A stretch of 59,266 nucleotides of DNA from Natrialba hulunbeirensis JCM 10989 (GTDB taxonomy: Archaea; Halobacteriota; Halobacteria; Halobacteriales; Natrialbaceae). Every line of letters begins with the position of its first letter. The stretch's first letter is position 1. The stretch covers positions 461-59,726 of the forward strand of contig NZ_AOIM01000041.1 in the NCBI RefSeq assembly GCF_000337575.1, read 5' to 3'. The notes beneath the pieces were generated by a model. It searched no databases. It was given only the letters and a program-made list of their open reading frames with translations, and was not told the DNA's origin. Position numbers and translations under genes: made by a program. Of the stretch, positions 1 to 7,487 are shown piece after piece.

Positions 1-76
1 CGGCGGTTTCGTGGAGGTCGTCGTGGTACTCGTCGGGAACAACGAGTTTGACCGGCGCGGTGCGTCTGACCTCCAT
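1..76 (-). CDS. TnpB-type (IS200/IS605 OrfB) protein, N-terminal fragment cut by window edge
   Basis: Reading leftward from the ATG at 76-74, the first 25 residues begin MEVRRTAPVKLVVPDEYHDD, which resembles the N-terminus of haloarchaeal TnpB/OrfB proteins (RNA-guided nuclease family of IS200/IS605 and IS1341-type elements). The gene continues off the left edge, so the RuvC-like domain and zinc finger cannot be seen. A hairpin-rich stretch lies upstream at 165-225. Family assignment rests on a short N-terminal resemblance only; whether the element is intact cannot be judged here. Confidence 0.6.
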   Translation of the reverse strand, partial: MEVRRTAPVKLVVPDEYHDDLHETA

Positions 77-164
77 GTTTCAGATGTTGCTTCGACGATA
101 CGTAATAGTTCGGGAGTCAGTCGGCTATGGTCTCGTGGGTTATGTCGTGGAGTGTCGGCTTCCT

Positions 165-225
165 CCCCGGCCTACTCGCTTCGTGCTTCCGACCAGTCGG
201 AAGCCCTCACTCCTTGAGGCCGGGG
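165..225. mobile_element. Imperfect nested palindrome, probable end of the IS200/IS605-like element
   Basis: An outer inverted repeat CCCCGGCCT (165-173) / AGGCCGGGG (217-225) encloses a perfect 8-bp stem CTTCCGAC (186-193) / GTCGGAAG (196-203) with a 2-nt loop. Subterminal hairpins are the structures recognised by IS200/IS605 transposition, and this one lies about 90 bp upstream of the tnpB start. The exact element boundary is not visible. It could instead act as a terminator for the leftward ccdA operon. Confidence 0.45.
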
Positions 226-278
226 GCTCCGCCTCGAAATTGCCGACAACGACGGACGAACGCATCGTGGTGAGCCGC

Positions 279-953
279 TCAGAGTACGTCCAGAACGAAG
301 ATTGCGAGATACAACTGTCCCAGTCCGGCCAGGATCATGACCCCGCCGGCCACGCGCTTGAGCAGCCCGCTGTAGGCCGCCAGCGACCCGGCACCTGCGA
401 CGAGCCCCATCCCCGTTGCGACCGTCAGCGCGATCATCAGGACGACAACGCTGCCGACGTAGGTGCCAAGCACCACCGCCGCAGACATCGGTTCGAACGT
501 GAGTGCGTTCGCGATCACCGCGCCGAAAAGCGGTGCGACACAGCCTGCTGCTGCCAGCGCATAGCCGACACCGAAGATCAGAAAGCCACCGACGCCGGAG
601 CGGCGCTTCGGCAGTGCGATCGACAGCGACGGGGCACGATCGAGCAGGACGAGCACGCCGAAGACGACGAGCACGGCACCGACGATCGGTTCGAAAAGCA
701 CCACGTTCGACAGCATCGAGTGACCGATCCAGAACGCCGCGCCGAGCAGTACGACGAACGTGGCGAGGACGCCGAAACCGGCGATCAGCCCTCGACTCAG
801 GGCCCCGCCGAGAGAGGCCTCCTGTTGTTCAGTCTGACTCACATAGAAGCCGACGTAGCCGGGCAACAGCGGGTACGCACACGGGGAGAAGAAGGTTGCG
901 ACGCCTGCGGTCAGGGCGAATGTAGCCGCAGAGAGGAGTTCGATGGGAGCCAT
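279..953 (-). CDS. ccdA: CcdA/DsbD-type thiol-disulfide transmembrane transporter
   Basis: A 224-residue integral membrane protein with about six hydrophobic segments. It carries the two family cysteines: one in the first membrane segment (FFSPCAYPLLPGY, about residues 22-34) and one in the middle (AAAGCVAPLFG). CcdA moves reducing equivalents from cytoplasmic thioredoxin across the membrane to external thioredoxin-like proteins. It is the last gene of a leftward operon, its ATG only 2 nt after the stop of the TlpA-like gene, and that protein is the obvious recipient of the electrons. Length and topology are normal for the short CcdA class. Confidence 0.9.
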   Translation of the reverse strand: MAPIELLSAATFALTAGVATFFSPCAYPLLPGYVGFYVSQTEQQEASLGGALSRGLIAGFGVLATFVVLLGAAFWIGHSMLSNVVLFEPIVGAVLVVFGVLVLLDRAPSLSIALPKRRSGVGGFLIFGVGYALAAAGCVAPLFGAVIANALTFEPMSAAVVLGTYVGSVVVLMIALTVATGMGLVAGAGSLAAYSGLLKRVAGGVMILAGLGQLYLAIFVLDVL

Positions 954-955
954 TG

Positions 956-1522
956 TTAGCTGGTCTCTTCCGCGTCAGTTTCCCCTTCAATCGTCGCAAC
1001 GATTTCGTCGGCCGAGTGGACGCCATTGTCAGACCACTGGATGCGTCCTGAGGCATCGATAACGGCTGCGGTCGGAAAGCCGCCGTCGAGATAGCGCTCG
1101 GTCACTTCCGCGTTGTGATCGAGACCCAACAGCCAGTTGCCGTCGTGTTCGGCCCACCAGTCGACGAGTTCGTCCTCGGTGATCGACCGGTTCTCACCGA
1201 CGCCTTCGCTCGTGACCGAGATGAACAGCACCTGATCGCCGATCCGCTCGTTGGCTATCGCGAGTTCGGGCATTTGTTCGACACAGGGCGGACACCAGGT
1301 GCCGAAGAGATCGATAAACGTCGGCTGGTCCTGTGCGGGTATCAGCACCTCACCAGCCTCGCTCCCCCGTGCTTCGACGGTTTCGACCGCGAGCGGATCG
1401 TGGCGCTCGCCGTCTTCCTCAAGGAGCGTCTCTGGCGAGGGAACGCCGTAAACAGCGACTGCACCGGCTCCTGCGAGGACGCCTGCACTGCCAATCCCGG
1501 CGAGGACGTCTCGGCGCTGCAT
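956..1522 (-). CDS. TlpA/ResA-like secreted thioredoxin-fold protein
   Basis: A 188-residue protein starting MQRRDVLAGIGSAG, a twin-arginine-type signal/anchor followed by a hydrophobic stretch (residues 8-26). The redox motif WCPPC is at residues 76-80, followed by a thioredoxin-like fold with the cis-Pro region GGFPTAAVID near residue 150. It most likely reduces disulfides or apocytochrome/CuA thiols outside the membrane, fed by CcdA downstream. The gene lies 2 nt after the Sco-family gene and 2 nt before ccdA, so the three are almost certainly co-transcribed. The exact client protein is inference. Confidence 0.88.
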   Translation of the reverse strand: MQRRDVLAGIGSAGVLAGAGAVAVYGVPSPETLLEEDGERHDPLAVETVEARGSEAGEVLIPAQDQPTFIDLFGTWCPPCVEQMPELAIANERIGDQVLFISVTSEGVGENRSITEDELVDWWAEHDGNWLLGLDHNAEVTERYLDGGFPTAAVIDASGRIQWSDNGVHSADEIVATIEGETDAEETS

Positions 1523-1524
1523 GA

Positions 1525-2403
1525 TCAGTGTTGTGCGACGGTCCGGGCGTCGTCGACGATCTGTTCGATGCTCGTTCCGCGCTCCTCATTAAGCACTTGC
1601 GGATACGCGCGTTCGACGATGCCATCCTTGTTGACCAGCACGACCAGGTTGATGTGGTTGAAGGTGTACTCGCCGTGGTCGTGATCGTCGTGATCGTCGT
1701 GGTCGCCATCCTCGTCGTGCCCCGCACCATCATCATGCTCGTCGTCCGCATCGTGATCGCCGTCGTCAGTCTCGTGCTCGCCGTTCTCACCGTGCCCCTC
1801 GTGTGCCTCCGCGACCTCGTCTTCGTCTTCGACCCGCTGAATACGCATCCCGATTTCGTCGTTGACCAGTTCTTCTGCCTCCTCGTACGTCTCCGGCCGA
1901 AGGAAATGCCAGTTCCCCGCGTCGAGATCCGCTCCCTGCTGGTAGCCGTACTCCTCAAGTACGTCCCCGGTGTCGCGTTCGGGATCGAACGTCAGCCCAA
2001 GGAGACTAATGTCGTCGCTGTAGCCCGCTTCGGCGGCGTCTTCCTGGACGCGCCGCAAGCGCAAGAGCAGCGCAGGGCAGGCACCGTCCGGACAGGATGT
2101 AAAGAAGAACGTGATCATGAACGCACGCTCCCCGACGAAATCCTCAGTCGAGATGGTCTCGCCGGTCAGCGGGTCCGGCACCGAGATTGCTGGGAACCGG
2201 TCGCCGTAGACTGGGTGTGAGTATTGGCTCGGATCTCCCGGTAGCGTCTGGGCATCAAGAACGGTCTGATCCGCGTACTCGCCATGCACCACCTCTTGGT
2301 CCTCGCCGCCGGTGACGTTCAACTCGTCGAGACAGCCGGCAAGACCCGAGAGGCCAGCAGCGCCCGCCACCCCAAGCGAGCCGAGATACGTACGTCGGTC
2401 CAT
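1525..2403 (-). CDS. Sco1/SenC-family copper chaperone lipoprotein with His-rich insertion
   Basis: The start at 2403 (MDRRTYLGSLG) gives a twin-arginine signal and a lipobox ending GLAGC (Cys24), so the 292-residue protein is probably a Tat-exported lipoprotein. The Sco metal-site cysteines are in TSCPDGACP; this is CX4C, one residue longer than the usual CX3C. The distal conserved His is in FNHINLVVL. Just before that His is an insertion of about 50 residues (about 192-244) with 10 His in an Asp/Glu background. Sco proteins deliver copper to the CuA site of cytochrome oxidase. It is first in an operon with a TlpA-like protein and CcdA, which can keep the cysteines reduced. An upstream in-frame ATG at 2478 lacks a signal and was rejected. 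Confidence 0.88.
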   Translation of the reverse strand: MDRRTYLGSLGVAGAAGLSGLAGCLDELNVTGGEDQEVVHGEYADQTVLDAQTLPGDPSQYSHPVYGDRFPAISVPDPLTGETISTEDFVGERAFMITFFFTSCPDGACPALLLRLRRVQEDAAEAGYSDDISLLGLTFDPERDTGDVLEEYGYQQGADLDAGNWHFLRPETYEEAEELVNDEIGMRIQRVEDEDEVAEAHEGHGENGEHETDDGDHDADDEHDDGAGHDEDGDHDDHDDHDHGEYTFNHINLVVLVNKDGIVERAYPQVLNEERGTSIEQIVDDARTVAQH

Positions 2404-2820
2404 ACCTGTCTCTGTGGACGGCGTGAGCAAAGGTTCGTTGGTTCTCTTCCCGAAAATCAGAGGGGATTTCCCGAACATATACGCTCGAACGACTGGGTGG
2501 CTGCGGTTGTGGTCAGCGGACAGCTACGGCGTCACAAGGCGTGGAGCCACATCGCGAACACCAGTGTCCGCACGCACTCCTCACTCGTATACACTCCACC
2601 AACAATATCCATTCCACCAACAGCGCCCACTGTCAGTCCGCGATTTCCGCGTGAAACTGAACTAGTATGTCCAGGACTGGCGATTGGTGTACTTGACACG
2701 GCTGTGCCAGCGTTCCGAGCGCGTAAACCACACCATATCCGGCAGAACAGTGACAAACGGTCGAAAACCGTCACGGTACGGCGGTGATAACTAACCCCCA
2801 TCCAGCAGTATCGGTGTGGC
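2404..2820. other. Intergenic region between divergent sco operon and small zinc-finger gene
   Basis: No credible coding sequence: overlapping short frames on both strands lack recognisable composition. It must contain the promoter of the leftward sco operon. A T-rich GATTTTC element near 2447-2457 (minus strand) is a weak candidate. A 10-bp direct repeat TCCACCAACA occurs at 2595-2604 and 2613-2622. Confidence 0.4.
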
Positions 2821-2997
2821 ATGTCTCGATCAGAATCTTCGACCATGCCGATTGGCTGCCCGGAGTGCGATGCAACCATCACTGCCGCCGTTCCGCCAGG
2901 TCCCGGCCTCGTCGCCGACCGCGAACCAACCCGACTGCGCGGCACGGAAACAACCTGTCGAAACTGCGGACACGAACTCGAGTTGTACTTTTACTGA
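2821..2997 (+). CDS. Small two-CxxC zinc-finger protein (58 aa)
   Basis: An open frame of 58 codons runs from ATG 2821 to TGA 2995-2997. It contains CPEC (Cys13, Cys16) and CRNC-G-H (Cys46, Cys49), the paired CPXCG-like pattern of the haloarchaeal zinc-finger microproteins. The spacing between knuckles is acidic/polar, and the C-terminus ends in an aromatic ELYFY. No partner is obvious; it is monocistronic, with the sco operon divergent on its left. Such microproteins are often missed because they fall below length cut-offs. Function unknown; the zinc-binding role is inferred from the cysteines. Confidence 0.72.
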   Translation: MSRSESSTMPIGCPECDATITAAVPPGPGLVADREPTRLRGTETTCRNCGHELELYFY

Positions 2998-3208
2998 GTC
3001 AGCTGGCGACTGTACTCGAGTGGGGTGGGTGCTCTCGTGGTGTGGTGTGGAGTGAATGTTGTATGGTAGCTAGTGGCGTTTATCGCTGTAGTGGATGCTC
3101 AGTCCGTGTAGACGGTCTTTTCAGGGGACACAGTATCGGGAGAGTATTAGGCTACCTGCGGCTGCAGGCCACGAATCAACCAGTGGCGACGCTGTTCTGT
3201 TTCAGCGA

Positions 3209-5005
3209 ATGCGAGTTCCCGACGAGCAGTCGTCGACGCACACGTATAATCTTCGAGCTGACGGATCTGGGCGAGATCACGACCGAGAACAAGCGACTGA
3301 CGCTGCGTTCGAGTTCGAATCTGTCTCTGAGTCCGAGTCCGAGTCCGAATCCAACTCCGAGCGCGACTCGGACGACGATTCGGAGTCCGAGAGTGCGACA
3401 GCCACCGATCACACGATGCAGTCTGCCAACACCGACTGTCCTGACTCTCTCATCGTTGTCTCGAACCGACAGCCGTACCGACACACGTACGACGACGAGA
3501 CGGGTGTCGACGATGGAACGACCATCGAAACCGAAGATGAACACGATACAGACACGACAGACACGTCCGAAACAGCGGGATCCCCGCCTCCGTCGATCTC
3601 CGTCGACGAACCCACCGGCGGGCTGACTGCGGGGATCGACCCAGTCCTGCGAGAGGCCAACGGTACCTGGATCGCCTGGGGCGACGGCGACGCCGACTTC
3701 GAGGTCACGGACAAACGCGACTGCGTCCGCGTTCCGCCGGACGACGAGGCCTACACACTCCGACGCATCGACCTCTCCGAGGAGGCCGTCGATGCCTACT
3801 ATCGCGGGTTCAGCAACCGCGTCCTCTGGCCGCTCTGTCACGGCTTCGCCGAACTCGTCGAGGAACGGTCCGACGATCTCGAGTGGTACCGAACCGTCAA
3901 CGAGCGCTTCGCCGCAGCGGTCGCCGACCACGCAACCGAGGAGTCGGTCGTCTGGCTGCAAGACTACCACTTCGCGCTTGCACCTCGCATGATCCGCCAG
4001 GCGATTCCCGACTCGGCCAGCATCGCGCAGTTCTGGCACATTCCCTGGCCGTCGCCCGCAACCTTTGACTACTGTCCCGCCGGCGAGGAGGTACTCGAGG
4101 GACTCCTCGGTAACGACCTGCTCGGCTTCCACGTCGAGCGCTACGCGAACGCGTTTCTCGACTGTGTCCGCCGGTTTTTGCCGGACGCCACGGTCGACCA
4201 CGAGCAGGGAACGGTCCAGTACAACGGCCAAACGACTCGCGTTGTCGCAACGGCGATGGGCGTCGACGCCGAATCGTACGACCGGCAGGCCCGTGAGACC
4301 GACGCGGCGCAGTTGCTCTCGCTGTTCGACCGGTACGACATCCCGCGCAATTCGGCGATCGGACTCGGCGTCGACCGACTCGACTACACGAAGGGGATCC
4401 CCGAGCGACTGACCGCACTCGAGCGGTTCTTCGCCGAGAACCCGAGCTGGCACGGTGACTTTACGTTCATCCAGAAGGCAACGCCGTCGCGAACGGAGAT
4501 TCCGGCCTACGCACGCCACGGCGACCTCGTCCGTAGCGAAGTCGACCGGATCAACCGTCGGTTCGGCACCGACGACTGGCAACCGATCGTCTACACGGAG
4601 GAGTACGTCGAACACGACGACCTCTGTGCGCTGTATCGCCACGCCGACGTGATGATCGTCAGCCCGCTGATCGACGGCATGAATCTGGTCGCCCAGGAGT
4701 ACGTCGCCGCGTGTGTCGACACTGACGGCACGCTGCTGTTGAGCGATCGCGCGGGCGCACACGAGCGCCTGTGTTCCCACGCGGTGAGTATCGATCCGAC
4801 CGACGTGAGCGGCTTCGCAACCGCGATCGATGACGCGCTTTCGATGGCGCCACAGGAGCGAACCGCACGGATGAACGCCCTCCGGTCGAGCGTCTTCGAC
4901 GGCGATATCCACAACTGGATGGCGACCCAGTTCGACCTGTTGCGCCGTGTCCACGACGGCCCCGACGCAGGTGTCGAGTCACGCGAACGGCCCTCCCCGA
5001 TGTAA
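3209..5005 (+). CDS. otsA: Trehalose-6-phosphate synthase (GT20)
   Basis: Makes trehalose 6-phosphate from a nucleotide-sugar and glucose 6-phosphate in the cytoplasm. Family motifs appear in order: IVVSNRQPY, GGLTAG, YRGFSNRVLWPLCHG, WLQDYHFALAPRMIR, FWHIPWPSP, GVDRLDYTKGIPERL and the donor-site loop SPLIDGMNLVAQEYV. A 30-40 residue acidic Asp/Thr insertion sits between NRQPY and GGLTAG. The start is uncertain. The catalytic domain begins right after ATG 3416, but the frame stays open with acidic, coding-like codons, including an (SE)n tract at 3329-3361, back to ATG 3209. I prefer 3209 for composition; 3416 is the conservative alternative. otsB follows 108 nt downstream. Confidence 0.92.
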   Translation: MRVPDEQSSTHTYNLRADGSGRDHDREQATDAAFEFESVSESESESESNSERDSDDDSESESATATDHTMQSANTDCPDSLIVVSNRQPYRHTYDDETGVDDGTTIETEDEHDTDTTDTSETAGSPPPSISVDEPTGGLTAGIDPVLREANGTWIAWGDGDADFEVTDKRDCVRVPPDDEAYTLRRIDLSEEAVDAYYRGFSNRVLWPLCHGFAELVEERSDDLEWYRTVNERFAAAVADHATEESVVWLQDYHFALAPRMIRQAIPDSASIAQFWHIPWPSPATFDYCPAGEEVLEGLLGNDLLGFHVERYANAFLDCVRRFLPDATVDHEQGTVQYNGQTTRVVATAMGVDAESYDRQARETDAAQLLSLFDRYDIPRNSAIGLGVDRLDYTKGIPERLTALERFFAENPSWHGDFTFIQKATPSRTEIPAYARHGDLVRSEVDRINRRFGTDDWQPIVYTEEYVEHDDLCALYRHADVMIVSPLIDGMNLVAQEYVAACVDTDGTLLLSDRAGAHERLCSHAVSIDPTDVSGFATAIDDALSMAPQERTARMNALRSSVFDGDIHNWMATQFDLLRRVHDGPDAGVESRERPSPM

Positions 5006-5113
5006 CGATCCGTGTTTCACACCCTGCCCGCCAGCCCGTCGCTCGGCGCTCCCGACAACTCGAGTGACGACCATATCGAGCGCTACCGATCACCAGTTTC
5101 GAGGTAGAGAGCC

Positions 5114-6118
5114 ATGTCTAAGCAGTACTCCACGACCGAACCGACCACCGAGTATCACGACGAGGAGCCACAGTCATCGGATGGAACTACCGAGCCATCG
5201 GTCCCATCCCCACTCACCGGCGAGCAGCTGCCCCACCTTCGCGCGACGCTCGCGGACGCCAGCCATCTGCTCGTCTGCCTCGATTTCGACGGCACGCTCG
5301 CGCCGATCGTCGACGAGCCCGATGCTGCAGCGCTGACGGCCGCCAACGACGCCGCGGTGGCATCACTGGCCGCAGCAGCCCCCGTCACCACCGCAATCGT
5401 CAGCGGCCGCAGCCTCGCAGACGTTCGCACGCGCGTCGATGACCCGCGGATCTATGCGGGCAACCACGGCCTCGAACTCGCCTGGGACGATTCGATCGGC
5501 ATCCATCCCGCCGCCTCCGAGCGCGCGACTCGCGTCGAAACCGTCTGTGAAACCCTCGAGACGGTCCTCGACCCGATCCCGAACGCACGCGTCGAAAACA
5601 AGCGACTCACCGGCACCGTCCACGTCAGAACCGTTCCCGCTGGCGCGCGCCCCGTCGTTCGCCGGCTGACTCGTACCGTCGTCGACCGATTCGGTGATGG
5701 CGACCTCGAACTCTCACCCGGCAAGCGGATCCTCGAAATCGGTCCGGATGTCAACTGGGGTAAAGGCGACGCAGTCGACCTCATTCGCGCCGAACTCCCG
5801 GACGACACCGTCCCTATCTACATCGGCGACGACGTCACCGACGAATCTGCCTTCCGTGCCGTCGAACCTGCCGGAATCGGGATCTGCGTCGGTAGCACCG
5901 CCCCATCCGCCGCCAGCTACCGCGTCGACTCACCCGACGACGTCGCGCGGGTACTCGAGTGGCTCAGTGCGTCCGGGGTGTCACTCGTTGGGACCGGCAG
6001 CGACACCGGTGGCTACGGAGACGCTTCTCTGAGAACTGATCCGGAGTTGCAATCCGACGACGACCGGGGCTTCGATGGGGTTCCGAAGCAGTGGTCGGCG
6101 TCGGTGGCGAATGACTAG
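5114..6118 (+). CDS. otsB: Trehalose-6-phosphate phosphatase
   Basis: A HAD-superfamily phosphatase removing phosphate from trehalose 6-phosphate, the second step after OtsA. HAD motif I is LDFDGTLAP (about residues 55-63), motif II is in VSGRSLADV, the cap region contains ENKRLTGTVH, and motif IV is IGDDVTDESAF (about 237-247). At 334 residues it is somewhat longer than the family because of an acidic Thr/Ser/Glu N-terminal extension of about 45 residues and a polar C-terminal tail. It follows otsA in the same direction at a gap of 108 nt, so the two form a trehalose module, likely for osmoprotection. Confidence 0.92.
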   Translation: MSKQYSTTEPTTEYHDEEPQSSDGTTEPSVPSPLTGEQLPHLRATLADASHLLVCLDFDGTLAPIVDEPDAAALTAANDAAVASLAAAAPVTTAIVSGRSLADVRTRVDDPRIYAGNHGLELAWDDSIGIHPAASERATRVETVCETLETVLDPIPNARVENKRLTGTVHVRTVPAGARPVVRRLTRTVVDRFGDGDLELSPGKRILEIGPDVNWGKGDAVDLIRAELPDDTVPIYIGDDVTDESAFRAVEPAGIGICVGSTAPSAASYRVDSPDDVARVLEWLSASGVSLVGTGSDTGGYGDASLRTDPELQSDDDRGFDGVPKQWSASVAND

Positions 6119-6334
6119 GTGTGCTGGGGAAACGGCATGGTGGAGTACCGCACGACGAACCCCGGTGTGAGTGGGTGATTGTAATTCACACGCGGCGTTC
6201 GCTTCCCCTTTGTTACGAACGCTCGCCACCTCATATACACTTTCCGATTCAAATTACCGTTGGATTCATATGAGAGAGAGCCGAAAGTCTTAGTTACCAG
6301 TGGAAATCAAGGTATAGTACGAGAGTGACTGAGA

Positions 6335-6712
6335 GTGAAGCTACGCCAACCAACTGACTTCCTGATCCTCGAAGCACTCGAGGACAAGGGTCGAAATGTC
6401 GCGACGAACCTGGCTGCACACACCGGCAAGAGCCGAAAGAACATCAACACGAGACTGCCAGTCCTCGAGGATTACGGACTCGTCGAGAAGATTGGACCAG
6501 CAGAGCGCTCCGGTCTCTACGAGATCACGTCGATGGGCAAGGCAGCGCTGGTCTACCAGGATCAGTACGACGAAGTCGACGACTTCGAGGAACTGATCGA
6601 AGGACCAAGCGCCGGCGACATCGATGTCGAGGCGGAATCGGACACACAGGCTGCGTTCGTTCGTGGTGAGGACGACGACATCGAGGGCGACCTCGAGGCC
6701 GACGACGAATAA
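6335..6712 (+). CDS. Winged-helix DNA-binding protein, PhiH1-repressor-like
   Basis: A 125-residue protein read from GTG 6335. Residues 1-65 form a winged helix: a helix-turn-helix around NLAAHTGKSRKNINTRLPVLEDYGLV, followed by a wing with GLYEITSMGKAAL. This matches the haloarchaeal PhiH1-repressor-like/PadR-like transcription factors. The C-terminal half is acidic (Glu/Asp-rich) and probably disordered. The gene is alone, with otsB ending 216 nt upstream. An AT-rich element GTCTTAGTTA near 6287-6296 could be its TATA region. The target is unknown. Confidence 0.75.
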   Translation: MKLRQPTDFLILEALEDKGRNVATNLAAHTGKSRKNINTRLPVLEDYGLVEKIGPAERSGLYEITSMGKAALVYQDQYDEVDDFEELIEGPSAGDIDVEAESDTQAAFVRGEDDDIEGDLEADDE

Positions 6713-6838
6713 CTGGTCGAAGGGGGCTGTGGGGATCGGGGGATCACTCCCCGGTCACTGTTTCACCGTCGTGATGCCGACAGCGGTTGCGACGGGGTTC
6801 GGTTTCTAACCGACTTCTAACCAATTTCTAACTGACTC

Positions 6839-7126
6839 TCAGTTACGACCAGCGCGGCCAGGAGAGCCACGCCGGCGCGTATCCACGACACGCGTCGTCT
6901 CTCCCTCAACTCTGATTTCGGCCCATCGGGGCAGCGAATCGGGCTCGACGGCAGTCAGTAACAGCAGCGTCTCACCCGGCAGTTCCACGAGCCACCGTTC
7001 CGACCGGCGCTCGCGCAAACACAGTCGCCAGGGACCACATTCGAGTTTCGCCTGGACTTGCTTCGCCGTGTAGTAGCGCCCGTTCGAGCCAGCGAGCACT
7101 GTTTCGAGCGGTGATGTTCCTACCAC
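6839..7126 (-). CDS. Hypothetical small protein
   Basis: A 95-residue frame starting at GTG 7126. The sequence alternates hydrophobic and basic/acidic residues (WRLCLRERRSERWLVELPGE, then LLLLTAVEP), which suggests a small beta-rich globular fold. The C-terminal residues are Arg/Gly-rich and less convincing. No family is recognised. Competing frames at 6972-7163 and 7120-7302 on the same strand are Arg-rich and look like shadows. No in-frame ATG precedes the GTG before a stop. Neighbours are unrelated regulators. Confidence 0.45.
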   Translation of the reverse strand: MVGTSPLETVLAGSNGRYYTAKQVQAKLECGPWRLCLRERRSERWLVELPGETLLLLTAVEPDSLPRWAEIRVEGETTRVVDTRRRGSPGRAGRN

Positions 7127-7487
7127 GGGTGTCCACGCTCCGATCCCCGTTTACGGTCGCCATCTCCCGGTTGGCCTCGCTTGGCCACCTCTCGACAGCC
7201 GTCTCGTGCTCGTCGCTGTCCGTCTCCAGCAGGGTGCCAGCAGTCCATCAGCCGATACCCTCCCACCCGACCCGAACGAGCCAGCCACGTCAGCGTCACC
7301 ATCGATCGAATACAGTCGTGGCATCTCCATCCCCGCTTGGGTTTACATGGACGACCTTTATGAGATTATGAGTGTCTGTCTTTCCTGACTCACACAGCAA
7401 GTGTTGCGTTGACACTGGTCACAACGAAATCGCCTCAGAACGCACGCAGACTGGACTCGAGTACTGCCGAGACTGTCAGCCGGTCGG
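7127..7487. other. Intergenic region, no confident gene
   Basis: Between a leftward hypothetical gene and the 3' end of the leftward Bat-type regulator. AT-rich CTTTATGAGATTATGAG at about 7347-7365 resembles a plus-strand TATA, but what follows is only a short cysteine-bearing frame that runs into antisense of the regulator. No other structure is seen. Confidence 0.35.

Noticed and set aside
3176-4954. 592-codon open frame antisense to otsA
   Set aside because: High GC at third positions keeps the opposite frame open; no family motifs, while the otsA frame has all of them.
7372-7487. Cysteine-bearing short plus-strand frame (CCVDTGH...YCRDC)
   Set aside because: Resembles a zinc-ribbon remnant, but the frame continues antisense to the Bat gene with no stop; at most an eroded fragment.
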